A stretch of 64,000 nucleotides of DNA from Clostridiales bacterium (GCA_004556755.1 SFFW01000004.1:62001-126000); one strand, 5' to 3'. Counted from the stretch's first letter, positions 51,601-60,467 are shown. A program made the numbers and translations. The notes: a model not told the origin generated them from the sequence alone.

Positions 51601-52116
51601 ACCTCTGCCGCCGCCGCCTGCCGCCGCCTTTAAAATGACGGGGAAGCCGAAGGACTTTGCCATTTCGAGGGCTTCCTCACCGCTCTTTAAGGGAGCGTCG
51701 CAGCCGGGAACGACGGGAACGCCGCACTCGATTGCGATCTGCTTTGCGGAGAGCTTGTCGCCCATCTTGGCAAGCACGTCACTGGGAGGTCCGATAAAGG
51801 TTATGCCGTTTTCCTCACAGGCACGGGCGAAGTCGGCGTTTTCGGACAGGAAGCCGTAGCCGGGGTGGATGGCGTCCACGTTGCGGCGCTTGGCAAGGCT
51901 GATGATCTCGGGGATGTCGAGATACACGCCGAGGGGGCTTTTGTTCTCGCCGACGAGATAAGCCTCATCCGCCTTGATGCGGAAAAGGCTGTATGTGTCT
52001 TCCTTTGAATACATTGCCACGGTGTTTATGCCGAGGTCGTAGCAGGCACGGAAGATTCTGACTGCGATCTCACCGCGGTTTGCGGCAAGCACTTTGTTAA
52101 AGCGTTTTTCGGGCAT
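48685..52116 (-). CDS. pyc: Pyruvate carboxylase
   Basis: A 1143-residue single-chain enzyme. Biotin carboxylase domain (about 1-450) with KAAAGGGGRGMR and FIEMNPRIQVEHTVTE; carboxyltransferase domain (about 520-810) with DTTMRDAHQSLLSTR and the lysine-containing IKDMSGLLKPYAAKKL; biotin carrier domain at the end with VEAMKMETSV. It makes oxaloacetate from pyruvate, bicarbonate and ATP. Full length for the family. It lies 4 kb from a Na+-pumping oxaloacetate decarboxylase operon that runs the opposite chemistry. Confidence 0.97.
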   Translation of the reverse strand: MPEKRFNKVLAANRGEIAVRIFRACYDLGINTVAMYSKEDTYSLFRIKADEAYLVGENKSPLGVYLDIPEIISLAKRRNVDAIHPGYGFLSENADFARACEENGITFIGPPSDVLAKMGDKLSAKQIAIECGVPVVPGCDAPLKSGEEALEMAKSFGFPVILKAAAGGGGRGMRLCTKEEDVIPSFELVRSEAQKAFGNDDIFIEKYLVEPKHIEVQILADKYGNVRHLGERDCSLQRRYQKVVEFAPAWSVPAEVRCKLHTDAVKIAEKVGYVNAGTVEFLVDRDGNHYFIEMNPRIQVEHTVTEMITNVDLVRAQILIAQGCPVSHPEIGLANQNDLQIHGYAIQCRVTTEDPANKFAPDNGRIIGYRSGGGFGVRLDGGNVATGSTISPYYDSLLVKVTSWDCTFPAVCRKATRAINEEHVRGVKTNIPFVTNILTHPTFIEGKCHTKFIDETPELFEFEEGRDRATRVLKYIANIQVNNPDAERHQYDAPRFPVAKRSISRKDGLKELLDTKGPDAVKDYILGEKKLLITDTTMRDAHQSLLSTRLRTRDMVKAADGTADILADCFSLEMWGGATFDTAYRFLHESPWERLCWLREKIPNIPFQMLLRGSNLVGYASYPDNLVRAFIAEAAKQGIDVFRVFDSLNWLPNMEVAMDEVLRQGKLLEGTMCYTGDILDPAKDKYTLKYYVDFAKELEKRGAHILTIKDMSGLLKPYAAKKLISTLKQEIGIPVNLHTHNTTGNQLATLLLAAEAGCDIVDTAIGSMANLTSQPSLNALNEALRGQERDPGFDPQRLQELADYWGDVRLRYESFDKGLKIPVTDIYRYEIPGGQYTNLQPQVESLGLGHRFGEVKEMYRTVNLMLGNIIKVTPSSKMVGDLAIFMVQNDLTPENIVEKGESLAFPDSVVSYFKGMMGQPPCGFPVDLQRVVLKGEEPITCRPGELLPPVDFDKLEEEVRKIHPAYEARHSLISYAMYPKVYEEFIRHRKEYGYITRMGSHVFFNGMAIGETNKINIEDGKTLVIKYLGLGDLNEDGTRNVQFELNGMRREVAVPDPKASESVSRTVMADPSNKAQVGASIPGMVCKVSVKPGDTVKVNDVLATVEAMKMETSVVARMDGIVDEVFVSEGQSVKAGELMITIK

Positions 52117-52160
52117 GGTCTTACTCCTTTGCTGGTATCGGTATACTATATTTTAATATA

Positions 52161-52189
52161 ATTATAGTCTTGTAAATCCCGATTATCAA
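52161..52189 (-). promoter_or_regulatory. pyc promoter
   Basis: Minus strand: -35 TTGATA, 17-bp spacer, -10 TATAAT, about 45 bases before the start. Confidence 0.75.
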
Positions 52190-52326
52190 GCAAATTTGAT
52201 ATTTCGTTACAACCTTTAAAAATCTGAAGCGTCAAGGCGGTTTTTGTTGCATTTTAACTAAAAAATGTGGATATGCCATTATTTTAACATAGGAAATTGT
52301 GAAAAATGACTATTAAGGTATAAAGA

Positions 52327-52365
52327 AAAGGCATACCGTGTTCAGATAGCACGGTATGCCTTTTT
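52327..52365. terminator. Terminator after the lysoplasmalogenase gene
   Basis: A 14-bp stem AAAGGCATACCGTG / CACGGTATGCCTTT with A and T runs at both ends; on the minus strand the tail is TTTTCTTTA. The rest of the gap to pyc shows nothing but the pyc promoter. Confidence 0.85.
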
Positions 52366-52372
52366 GGTCAAT

Positions 52373-53059
52373 TTATGCGATAAACAGGGGGCTTAGCGCT
52401 ATAAGAAGCTGCGCCGCCCAATAGAAAACGTGCAGCAGACGGTTCTTGCGGTTATCCGGGTGATCGGAGAAGCACTGCACGGAAAGTATGCTGTCGCTTA
52501 TGATAAAGCACACGCCTGCGACGGCGAAAAGCAGGGTGCCGACGCTGAAATTCTTAAACGCAGCACCGACGGCGGAGCAGCCCATAAAGCAGACGAAGGC
52601 GCAGTAGATGCCGAGCGGAATGAAGAGCTTACCCATGTCAAGGCTGTGGCGCTTTGAGTTTACAAGCTCAAGGACAAGACACAGCGCCGTCAGCGGAAGT
52701 GCTATGATCCATGCGTCGGCGGCGATGCCGTACAGCGCAATGACGTAGAACACATGACCGAGGAAAAACGAACCTGCGCCGCCGAGAAACAGCGAGGAGA
52801 AGCTGTCGGGGTACACGAAGCGCAGAGCCAAAAGCTCATCGCCCACAAAGCCGAAAAACAGACCGAGAACGACCAAAACCGCAAAGCGGTGGTTTTTGGT
52901 GAGAAACAGGGTGACGCCCGCAATGCCGATGCAGCACACGGTGGCAAGACCCTTGAGGATCGTCGCTTTCAGATGCTCCTCCGCTTCCATCGCCTTGATG
53001 AAATAGCAGGCGGCAACGGGGCAAAGCACGGCAAAAAGAATTATCAGAACATACTGCAT
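52373..53059 (-). CDS. YhhN-family membrane protein (lysoplasmalogenase-like)
   Basis: A 228-residue protein with about eight membrane helices. FLTKNHRFAVLVVLGLFFGFVGDELLAL and the later AVAGVCFIISDSILSVQCF carry the conserved Asp residues of the YhhN/TMEM86 family, which cleaves the vinyl-ether bond of lysoplasmalogens. Plasmalogens are common in anaerobic Clostridia, so the function fits. The start is the ATG behind GTGAGG, nine bases after the upstream cotransporter gene ends. Confidence 0.82.
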   Translation of the reverse strand: MQYVLIILFAVLCPVAACYFIKAMEAEEHLKATILKGLATVCCIGIAGVTLFLTKNHRFAVLVVLGLFFGFVGDELLALRFVYPDSFSSLFLGGAGSFFLGHVFYVIALYGIAADAWIIALPLTALCLVLELVNSKRHSLDMGKLFIPLGIYCAFVCFMGCSAVGAAFKNFSVGTLLFAVAGVCFIISDSILSVQCFSDHPDNRKNRLLHVFYWAAQLLIALSPLFIA

Positions 53060-53067
53060 AGGGCACC

Positions 53068-54831
53068 TCACAGAGAGTATTTTTTGCTGTATTCTTCGTA
53101 ATACTCGTCGAAGCCGTGGTTATGGGCTTCGGCGAGACTGATTATATATTCGTGGGTGTCGAAGGAATCGGACTCAAGCTCTATCATGGCGACGGCAATG
53201 TTTGAGCAGTGGTCGCCGACACGCTCGTAGTTCGTGAGCAGGTCGGTGAACACGAAGCCGTGTGACAGGGTGCAGACGCCCTGCTGAAGGCGCTCGATGT
53301 GGTGCGACTTCATCTCGTCGCAGAGGTTGTCGATAAGCTCCTCAAGCGGCTCGACACGGTAGGCAAGCTCAAGGTCATTTTCGACAAACGCCTTGACCGC
53401 AATGGTGATGATCTCCGTAACGGCGGCGGTCAGCACCGCAAGCTCCCGTGACGCAGGCTCGGAGAAGCGGATGTGCTTTTCGTGTATCTCCTTGGCGCAC
53501 TCGGCGATGTTGAGGGAGTGGTCGCTTATACGCTCGTAGTCGTTTATGGTGTGGAGGTACTTGCTCACGTCCTCCCGCTGCTCACGGTTAAGCTCTTTTC
53601 CGGTGACCGCCATGAGGTATGTGCCGATCTTGTCCTCGTATCGGTCGATTATATCCTCCGTGTGCGAGACGTGATCGAAGCCGTCGTCGGAGTAGTTTTC
53701 CAGAAGCGCAAATGAGGCGAAAAGATTGGATTTTGCCTTTTCCGCCATGGAGTTTACGGTGAGACGGCTCTGCTCGATGGCAAGGGCGGGGTGCGCAAGG
53801 AAGCGCTCCTCAAGTCTGTCCATATCACGCAGCGCCTCGGCGTCGCTCTCGTTATCCTTGATGAGGAACTTGCCGAGCCTTTCAAGCTGAGGGATGAAGG
53901 GAGCAAGCAGAATGACGATTATAAAGCGGAACACGGTGTTCAAAAGCGCAAGGCTCACCGAGCTCATGGCCATAGACATGAAAGAAAAGTCAAAGATCGC
54001 ATTTGCGGTGTAGAAAATTATGCTGAACAGCACAACGCCGAGGAGGTCGACGAGCAGATACGAAAGAGCGGTGCGCTTGCCGTTGCTGCTCGCACCGAGG
54101 GCGGAGAGCAGGACGGGGACCGATGCACCGATGGCGATGCCCATGATGATGGGCAGTGCGGTGTCAAAGCGGATGGCGCCCGTTATGGAGAGCGCCTGAA
54201 GGATACCGACCGCTGCGGAGGCGCTCTGTATCACGGTGGTGAACACTATACCGAGAAGGATTCCGAGGATGGGATTTGAAAATGCGGTGAGCATATCAAT
54301 AAAGACCTGGCTTGAGCGAAGCCCCGATACGGCGCCGCTCATGGCGTTTATGCCGAACATCAGAACCGCAAAGCCGAGCATAATGTCGCCGACGTGCTTT
54401 TTGGTGCTGCTGCCGGAGAACATACGCAGTATGATGCCGATGACGGCGATGATGGCGGTGAGCGTATCGGTCGAGATAAGCTCCAGCCAGCCGGTGGCGT
54501 CTCCGCCGCCGACGTCGGAAAGGCAGATGATCCAGCCCGTGATGCTGGTACCGATTATGGCGCCCATGACGACGCCGATCGCCTGTCTGACCTTCATCAT
54601 GCCGGAGTTTACAAAGCCGACCACCATGACCGAGGTCGCAGACGAGGACTGGATAACGGCGGTGACGCCGGTACCGAGAAGTATGCCTTTCAAGGGAGTG
54701 CTTGAAAGGCGGTACAAAATAAGCTCAAGCTTATTGCCCGCAACGAGCTTTAACCCGTCTCCCATAAGCGCCATACCGAACAGGAACAGCGCAACGCCGC
54801 TCAGCAGCTCAAAAACGTTAGAAATCCCCAA
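53068..54831 (-). CDS. Na/Pi cotransporter-family protein with PhoU-like domain
   Basis: A 587-residue protein. The membrane part (about 1-310) holds two inverted repeats each with the QSSS-type motif: TAVIQSSSATSVMVVGFVNSGMM and TTVIQSASAAVGILQALS. The C-terminal part (about 340-560) is a PhoU-like helical domain with LHTINDYERISDHSLNIAE and LTNYERVGDHCSNIA. It likely takes up or exports phosphate with Na+. A TTG start behind AGAGGG is preferred; other starts within 20 codons are possible. Confidence 0.88.
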   Translation of the reverse strand: MGISNVFELLSGVALFLFGMALMGDGLKLVAGNKLELILYRLSSTPLKGILLGTGVTAVIQSSSATSVMVVGFVNSGMMKVRQAIGVVMGAIIGTSITGWIICLSDVGGGDATGWLELISTDTLTAIIAVIGIILRMFSGSSTKKHVGDIMLGFAVLMFGINAMSGAVSGLRSSQVFIDMLTAFSNPILGILLGIVFTTVIQSASAAVGILQALSITGAIRFDTALPIIMGIAIGASVPVLLSALGASSNGKRTALSYLLVDLLGVVLFSIIFYTANAIFDFSFMSMAMSSVSLALLNTVFRFIIVILLAPFIPQLERLGKFLIKDNESDAEALRDMDRLEERFLAHPALAIEQSRLTVNSMAEKAKSNLFASFALLENYSDDGFDHVSHTEDIIDRYEDKIGTYLMAVTGKELNREQREDVSKYLHTINDYERISDHSLNIAECAKEIHEKHIRFSEPASRELAVLTAAVTEIITIAVKAFVENDLELAYRVEPLEELIDNLCDEMKSHHIERLQQGVCTLSHGFVFTDLLTNYERVGDHCSNIAVAMIELESDSFDTHEYIISLAEAHNHGFDEYYEEYSKKYSL

Positions 54832-54975
54832 TGCTTTTCCCTCTGTTGTTGTAAAAGTTGAGCAGAACCCATAAATGCTCAATATAAATGTATATTAAAA
54901 CACGCACAAAATCAAGAAGCAGTTTTCGTTTCTCCCATACAGACAGTTTGCCGAGTTCGAATTTGTCGGTTTTTG

Positions 54976-55004
54976 TTTACTGTGCCGCAATTTTGTGTTA
55001 GAAT
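54976..55004 (+). promoter_or_regulatory. Promoter of the YkvA-like gene
   Basis: -35 TTTACT (54976-54981), 17-bp spacer, -10 TAGAAT (54999-55004). Confidence 0.6.
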
Positions 55005-55033
55005 GTAAACACTATTCACAGGAGGACGGCTGA

Positions 55034-55441
55034 ATGTGTATTAAGGATAAAGAGAAGCTCGACAAGTGGATCGCAAGCGTCGTTACGGCGACGGGGAAGG
55101 TGCTGTCTTTCCTCGAAAACGCCTCGATGAAGCTCGACCCTCTCGTCAAGGTGCCGTTTGTGGGAGACAGCATCGCACAGGCGCAGGACATAGTTTATAT
55201 GCTGAACGATTATTACAGGGGAAATTATAAGCGTGTGCCGTTTACGGCGATTATCGGGGCGGTGCTTATCGTTGCCTATCTTGCAAGCCCCTATGACCTC
55301 ATACCCGACAACGTGCCTATCCTCGGCTTTGTGGACGATGCACTCATCATAAATATCGTCGTGAGTCTTTGCCTTGACCGTGAGCTTGAGGAGTACAGGC
55401 GTTGGAGGAGCGAAAACAATGAAATACGGCAGCTCGCTTAA
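55034..55441 (+). CDS. YkvA/DUF1232-type membrane protein
   Basis: A 135-residue protein with the DUF1232 signature YLASPYDLIPDNVPILGFVDDALIINIVV near residues 80-108 within a hydrophobic region. Function unknown; the family is widespread in bacteria. GGAGG eight bases before the ATG. The next gene starts inside its last 25 bases. Confidence 0.85.
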   Translation: MCIKDKEKLDKWIASVVTATGKVLSFLENASMKLDPLVKVPFVGDSIAQAQDIVYMLNDYYRGNYKRVPFTAIIGAVLIVAYLASPYDLIPDNVPILGFVDDALIINIVVSLCLDRELEEYRRWRSENNEIRQLA

Positions 55442-55925
55442 AGTCGGTATCGCCTTCGGGCTTATGCTCGGACTGCTGACATTGGGAATAAGGCTCAGCT
55501 CCGGAGACACGCTTGTGCAGCTCCTGCCGCAGGCGCTCGCAACCGCCGTGTTCGGCGGTCTTGCGATGGGGCTTTACATGAGGTCGCACAATTCGAGGAT
55601 GAGCGCAGAGGTCGCCGCCTTCGGAAAGTCGCTTCGTGAAAACGAAAAGGTCATGCTTGAGGACGCTGCCGGACACTACCGCTCCGGCGAATGCGTTGCG
55701 GGCAGACTGTGGCTCACCGAGACGGGGCTTTACTTCTACTCCCACGCCGGCACCTTAAACAGCCACACCATGTTTGTGCCGACGGGCGAATTTAAAAGCG
55801 TTGTGCCGACGAAGATCGCCGGGATAACGAACGGCTTTCTGCTCGAAACGGAAAACGCAAGCGAGTGCTTTGCGATCAGCAGAGCCGCAAAATGGATAGA
55901 AGAGATCAAAAAAGTCACCGACTGA
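55419..55925 (+). CDS. Membrane protein with GRAM/PH-like domain
   Basis: A 168-residue protein. Two hydrophobic helices (about 8-25 and 32-50) are followed by a PH/GRAM-like domain with AAGHYRSGECVAGRLWLTETGLYFYSHAGTLNSHTMFVPTGEFKSVVPTKIAG, the typical strand pattern. It may sense lipids at the membrane. It overlaps the YkvA-like gene and is read from GGAG inside it. Confidence 0.7.
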   Translation: MKYGSSLKVGIAFGLMLGLLTLGIRLSSGDTLVQLLPQALATAVFGGLAMGLYMRSHNSRMSAEVAAFGKSLRENEKVMLEDAAGHYRSGECVAGRLWLTETGLYFYSHAGTLNSHTMFVPTGEFKSVVPTKIAGITNGFLLETENASECFAISRAAKWIEEIKKVTD

Positions 55926-56002
55926 TGTTAGAAATAGTATTAGCGGCGGCTTTTTGCTAAAAATACGAAGGGCGGAGCAGTCTGCTCAAAGGAGGAAAAA
56001 CA

Positions 56003-57382
56003 ATGAAGATACGTTTTACCGAAACCGTGCTTCGGGACGCAAACCAGTCGCTCATTGCGACGAGAATGCCTTACGACAGCTTTGAGCCGATCCTGTCGGC
56101 GATGGATTCTGCGGGCTTTTACTCCGTGGAATGCTGGGGCGGCGCCACCTTTGACGTGTGCCTGCGCTATCTCGGCGAGGACCCGTGGGAGCGCCTGAGA
56201 AAGATCCGGGCGAAGATGCCGAATACCAAGCTGCAAATGCTGCTTCGGGGTCAGAATATACTCGGCTACCGCCATTATCCCGACGATATAGTGCGCAGAT
56301 TCGTCCGTGCCTCCGTCAGAAACGGCATCGACATTATCCGCATTTTCGATGCATTAAACGACCCTGTGAACATCCGTGCTGCACTTGAGGAGACGTTAAA
56401 GTGCGGAGCCGAGGCTTCCGCCGCCATATCGTACACCACAAGCCCCGTGCATACGCTCGACAAGTACGTTGAGCTTGTGCGTGAGCTTAAGAGCATGGGC
56501 GCTTCGACGATATGCATAAAGGACATGGCGGGCATACTCTCGCCGAAGAACGCCTATGAGCTTGTGTCGGCGATAAAGGATGCGGTCGATCTTCCCGTTG
56601 CGGTGCATACGCACTGCACGACGGGTCTTGCCTTTATGACCTGCTTAAAGGCCGCCGAAGCGGGAGCCGACATCATCGACACCGCAATATCGCCGTTTTC
56701 CGGTGGCACCTCGCAGCCTGCGACCGAGACGCTTGACTACGCCCTGCGTGAGCTTGGCTGGGAAAGCGGCCTGAACACCGAGGTCTTAAACAAAATGGCG
56801 ACCTTCTTTAAGGGCATACGCAACGATGCCCTGAAGGACGGGACGCTCAATCCCATCTCCATGGCGACGGATACTCAGTGCCTGAGCTATCAGATACCCG
56901 GCGGAATGCTGTCAAATCTTTTGAGCCAGCTTAAAATGATGAATAAGCTCTCGAAGTTTGACGAGGCGCTCGAAGAGACGCCGAGGGTGCGCCGTGAGCT
57001 GGGATATCCTCCGCTCGTCACGCCGACGAGTCAGATGGTCGGCACGCAGGCGGTGCAGAACGTGCTTGCGGGCGAGCGCTACAAGAACGTCGGAAGCGAG
57101 GTAAAAGCCTACTGCCGGGGCGAATACGGCACTCCTCCCGCTCCGATCGACGAGGCGGTGCGGAGAAAAATACTCGGCGACGAACAGCCGATAAGCGGCA
57201 GATACGCCGACACCCTGCCGACGGACACCTTCGAGAAGGCGCAGAAGTATCTCGGCGACACCGCCCGCTGCGAGGAGGACGTGCTGAGCTATATCGCATT
57301 CCCGCAGGTGGCGGAGGACTTTTTCAAAAAACGCAGCGAGCTTGAGGAGAAAAAGGTTCGCTACACGATAAGCAAGATCTGA
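56003..57382 (+). CDS. oadA: Oxaloacetate decarboxylase alpha subunit (carboxyltransferase)
   Basis: A 459-residue protein with the HMGL-like barrel (about 1-270): TVLRDANQSLIATRM, WGGATFDVCLRYLGEDPWERL, the active lysine in CIKDMAGILSP and VHTHCTTGLA, plus the PYC/OADA conserved domain (about 290-455). The biotin domain is absent; biotin is on the separate carrier two genes downstream. It moves CO2 from oxaloacetate to biotin. CAAAGGAGG precedes the ATG. First gene of a four-gene operon. Confidence 0.94.
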   Translation: MKIRFTETVLRDANQSLIATRMPYDSFEPILSAMDSAGFYSVECWGGATFDVCLRYLGEDPWERLRKIRAKMPNTKLQMLLRGQNILGYRHYPDDIVRRFVRASVRNGIDIIRIFDALNDPVNIRAALEETLKCGAEASAAISYTTSPVHTLDKYVELVRELKSMGASTICIKDMAGILSPKNAYELVSAIKDAVDLPVAVHTHCTTGLAFMTCLKAAEAGADIIDTAISPFSGGTSQPATETLDYALRELGWESGLNTEVLNKMATFFKGIRNDALKDGTLNPISMATDTQCLSYQIPGGMLSNLLSQLKMMNKLSKFDEALEETPRVRRELGYPPLVTPTSQMVGTQAVQNVLAGERYKNVGSEVKAYCRGEYGTPPAPIDEAVRRKILGDEQPISGRYADTLPTDTFEKAQKYLGDTARCEEDVLSYIAFPQVAEDFFKKRSELEEKKVRYTISKI

Positions 57383-57393
57383 GGAGGTGCGCC

Positions 57394-57717
57394 GTGGTAA
57401 GCTTATTTAAAATGCCACTCGGCGATGCGGTGCTGACCGCCGTTTTGGGCTATGCCGTCGTGTTCTTGGGGCTGCTGTTTCTGATGCTCGTCATATCCGC
57501 AATGGGAAAGCTCATGTCGAAGAAAAAGCCCGTACCGGCAGCTCAGCCTCTGCCGGAGGAAAGACAGGCGACCGCTCCCGGCTCTGCCGGAGAGCTGAAG
57601 CTTTACGACACCGACCCGAAGGATGCCGCCATGATAATGGCTATCGTGGCGGACAGTCTCGGAAAGCCTTTAAATGAACTGCGCTTCATTTCCATCAAGG
57701 AGGTTCGTGACGAATGA
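57394..57717 (+). CDS. Oxaloacetate decarboxylase gamma subunit
   Basis: A 107-residue OadG-type protein with one membrane helix (about 12-40), a Pro/Gln-rich linker and a C-terminal part LKLYDTDPKDAAMIMAIVADSLGKPLNELRFISIKEV. Gamma subunits anchor the complex and help assemble alpha with beta. GTG start behind GAGGAGG; its end overlaps the biotin-carrier gene. Confidence 0.8.
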   Translation: MVSLFKMPLGDAVLTAVLGYAVVFLGLLFLMLVISAMGKLMSKKKPVPAAQPLPEERQATAPGSAGELKLYDTDPKDAAMIMAIVADSLGKPLNELRFISIKEVRDE

Positions 57718-58091
57718 AATACAGAGTTACCTTAAATAACAGAGTGTACGAGGTCGAGGTGGAGGAGGGCAGCGCCGTCCTGCTCAACGAGTACGAGGCG
57801 GCCTCTCCCGCTCCCGCTGCGGTGTCGGCTCCCGCTCCCAAGCAGGAGAGCGCTCCCGCACCCGCTCCGTCGGGAGACGGCAATGCGGTCAAGGCTCCCA
57901 TGCCGGGCAATATACTGAAAATTTCCGTCACCGTCGGGCAGAAGGTCTCCGAGGGCGAGACGCTGCTCGTGCTTGAGGCGATGAAGATGGAAAACGAGGT
58001 GACTGCCGACAGAAGCGGCACCGTCACCGGCATAATCGCAGCGAAGGGGCAGACGGTGGAGACGGGCGATCCTCTTGTCGTGATCTCTTAA
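57714..58091 (+). CDS. Biotin carrier protein of the decarboxylase
   Basis: A 125-residue protein: short N-terminal part, Ala/Pro-rich swinging linker (about 30-60) and a biotinyl domain with the lysine motif VLEAMKMENEV. It carries carboxy-biotin from the alpha subunit to the membrane beta subunit. ATGA overlap with the gamma gene and a 12-base gap to the beta gene show one operon. Confidence 0.93.
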   Translation: MKYRVTLNNRVYEVEVEEGSAVLLNEYEAASPAPAAVSAPAPKQESAPAPAPSGDGNAVKAPMPGNILKISVTVGQKVSEGETLLVLEAMKMENEVTADRSGTVTGIIAAKGQTVETGDPLVVIS

Positions 58092-58103
58092 AGGAGGGCG
58101 CTT

Positions 58104-59324
58104 ATGGACATTTTGGAAACCCTTCGCAAGCTTGCGCTCGAATCGGGCTTGGCGGCGTTCTTCACGACGGACGGCGGTTGGAAAAACCTCGTTATGATAC
58201 TCATTGCCTTTGTGCTGCTGTACCTCGGCATCGCAAAGAAATTTGAGCCGCTGCTGCTGTGCGGCATCGCCTTCGGCTGTCTGCTTACGAATCTCAGCTA
58301 CTTCGTCGGGCAGGGCGACAATGCGATGTATCACCCGGAGCTGTGGACGGCGTTTATCGACGAGGCAAGCCCCTACTATCACAGCTACGGGCACATTCTC
58401 GCAAACGGCGGACTGCTTGACTTTTTCTATATCGGCGTTAAGGCGGGGATATACCCCTCGCTCATTTTCCTCGGCATCGGCGCAATGACCGACTTCGGAC
58501 CGCTGCTTGCAAATCCCAAAAGCCTGCTTTTGGGCGCTTCGGCGCAGCTCGGCGTGTTTGTGGCGTTTTTGGGTGCGATCCTTTTGAACTTTTACGGCGG
58601 CGAGGCGGCGTCGATCGGCATAATCGGCGGCGCTGACGGTCCCACGGCGATATTCATAGCGTCGAAGCTTGCGCCACAGCTCTTGGGACCCATTGCAATT
58701 GCGGCGTATTCGTATATGGCGCTCATACCCTTCATCCAGCCTCCGCTTATGAAGCTTATGACCACCGAGAAAATGCGCAGCGTCAAGATGGAGCAGACCA
58801 GAGAGGTCAGCAAAAAGGAGAAGATCCTTTTCCCGATCCTCGTTGCAACCGTCGTTATTCTGCTTCTGCCCTCGACGGCGCCGCTGATCGGCTGTCTCAT
58901 GCTCGGCAACCTGTTCCGTGAGTGCGGCGTTACCGACAGACTGTCCGACACGGCGCAGAATGCGCTCATGAACATCGTCACCATCTTCCTTGCAACCTCG
59001 GTCGGTGCGACCATGGTTGCGCAGAGCTTCCTCAATTGGGAGACGCTGAAGATAATCGCACTCGGTCTTGCGGCGTTTGCGGTGTCGACCGTCGGCGGAC
59101 TTTTGGGCGGCAGAGTCATGTACAGGCTCTCCGGCGGAAAGATAAATCCGCTTATCGGCTCTGCGGGCGTGTCCGCCGTGCCGATGGCGGCAAGAGTCGC
59201 TCAGGACGTGGGCAAGAAGTATAACAAGTCAAACTACCTGCTCATGCACGCAATGGGACCCAACGTCGCCGGAGTCATCGGCTCGGCGATCGCTGCGGGC
59301 TTCCTGCTCTCCGTGTTCGGCTGA
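58104..59324 (+). CDS. oadB: Na+-transporting oxaloacetate decarboxylase beta subunit
   Basis: A 406-residue membrane protein with about ten helices and the hallmark segments FLGIGAMTDFGPLLANPKSLLLGASAQLG, SIGIIGGADGPTAIF and INPLIGSAGVSAVPMAARVAQ. It decarboxylates biotin and pumps Na+ out. With the three genes upstream it makes a complete primary sodium pump. AGGAGGG precedes the ATG; a strong terminator follows. Confidence 0.95.
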   Translation: MDILETLRKLALESGLAAFFTTDGGWKNLVMILIAFVLLYLGIAKKFEPLLLCGIAFGCLLTNLSYFVGQGDNAMYHPELWTAFIDEASPYYHSYGHILANGGLLDFFYIGVKAGIYPSLIFLGIGAMTDFGPLLANPKSLLLGASAQLGVFVAFLGAILLNFYGGEAASIGIIGGADGPTAIFIASKLAPQLLGPIAIAAYSYMALIPFIQPPLMKLMTTEKMRSVKMEQTREVSKKEKILFPILVATVVILLLPSTAPLIGCLMLGNLFRECGVTDRLSDTAQNALMNIVTIFLATSVGATMVAQSFLNWETLKIIALGLAAFAVSTVGGLLGGRVMYRLSGGKINPLIGSAGVSAVPMAARVAQDVGKKYNKSNYLLMHAMGPNVAGVIGSAIAAGFLLSVFG

Positions 59325-59342
59325 GGATAATAGATAGAATAC

Positions 59343-59383
59343 AAAAAAGACAAGCGAACGGTTTCCGTTCGCTTGTCTTTTTT
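59343..59383. terminator. Shared terminator of the decarboxylase operon and the convergent acyltransferase
   Basis: A 19-bp perfect stem (AAAAAAGACAAGCGAACGG / CCGTTCGCTTGTCTTTTTT) with TTT loop. Confidence 0.92.
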
Positions 59384-60467
59384 ATATGGCTTTTTTGACG
59401 CCGAACAGAAGCCTGTCCGAGAGTGCAAACAGTCGCCTGAACAGATACGCAAGCAGTACGGTCACGGCAATGCAGGCGGCGTACCACAGGACAAGGCTCA
59501 CGTTTGCAAGACCGAGCTTTGTAAACAGTATCATCGGCAGCCTTTGCAGAAGGTAGACCTCAAAAATGTGGTCGCCGAGCCAGTCTATAACCGGGTTGCC
59601 GAGCTTTACCTTGAGCGAAACGCAGAGCAGGAGGAGCATAAATGCGACGGCTGCAAGGTTGCCGGCGAGCGCAGGCAGGAGCCTCGGTGAGAACTCCTTG
59701 AGGCAGGCGACGCAGGTAAGATACCCTGCCGCCGCAAGAAGCAGCAGCGCTGCGATCTTCAAAAGACCTCGCTTCCATGCACCGGCACTTTGAGTGAGCT
59801 TTTCGGAAAAGGTCTCCGACAGGTCGTAAAACAGCATGCCGAAAACGTAGGAGATCACGGTGTCGTACCACCAAGTCGGCTTTACAAGTGACATCAAAGC
59901 GATGTAAACCAGCGTCAGCAGCAGACAGGATACGAGCGCCCGGCGCCGATCCTTGAACACCCCGAACGAAATATAGGTGATAATGTACAAAACGAGTATC
60001 GAAAATATGTACCAATTGCTGTTGCCGAGACTTTCCCACAGCACGAGCGAGGAAAGGACAAAGCCAAGGTCGTAGTGCCGACCCAAGGCAAGCTGCAGGC
60101 ACAAAAACAGCAATATGATAGGCGTCGTGTGGGTAAGCAGCTTTAAAACACGCTGCTTTGGGATGGAGCGGACGTAGGCTTCGCCCTTGCGCTCGAAGGA
60201 GTACCTAACGCCGTAGCCCGAAAAGAACAGAAAGGGAACGACTATCATCTGACCAAGTGCGGTTTTCACGAGAAAAAAGGTGTTGGTGAAAACGCCGTTC
60301 GGTGCGAGGTCCTTTATGTACTGCCACGAGTGAGACGCAAAAACGAGCATTACAAAAATGCCCTTGAGTGCCGCACTTTGCTTTTTTCCGAGGTACGAGC
60401 CGCTGCCGTCTGCAAGCTTTGCACCGTAAGCCGCAGCGATAAATATCGCTATGTATATCGCTATCAT
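59382..60467 (-). CDS. Acyltransferase family 3 membrane protein
   Basis: A 361-residue protein with about ten membrane helices. ALKGIFVMLVFASHSWQYI near residue 35 is the Acyl_transf_3 start, with the conserved His in a hydrophobic setting, and VVPFLFFSGYGVRYSFERKGEAYVRSIPKQRVLKLL follows. Such enzymes O-acylate surface polysaccharide, peptidoglycan or lipids. CGGAGG precedes the ATG. No polysaccharide genes are nearby to indicate the substrate. Confidence 0.85.
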   Translation of the reverse strand: MIAIYIAIFIAAAYGAKLADGSGSYLGKKQSAALKGIFVMLVFASHSWQYIKDLAPNGVFTNTFFLVKTALGQMIVVPFLFFSGYGVRYSFERKGEAYVRSIPKQRVLKLLTHTTPIILLFLCLQLALGRHYDLGFVLSSLVLWESLGNSNWYIFSILVLYIITYISFGVFKDRRRALVSCLLLTLVYIALMSLVKPTWWYDTVISYVFGMLFYDLSETFSEKLTQSAGAWKRGLLKIAALLLLAAAGYLTCVACLKEFSPRLLPALAGNLAAVAFMLLLLCVSLKVKLGNPVIDWLGDHIFEVYLLQRLPMILFTKLGLANVSLVLWYAACIAVTVLLAYLFRRLFALSDRLLFGVKKAI

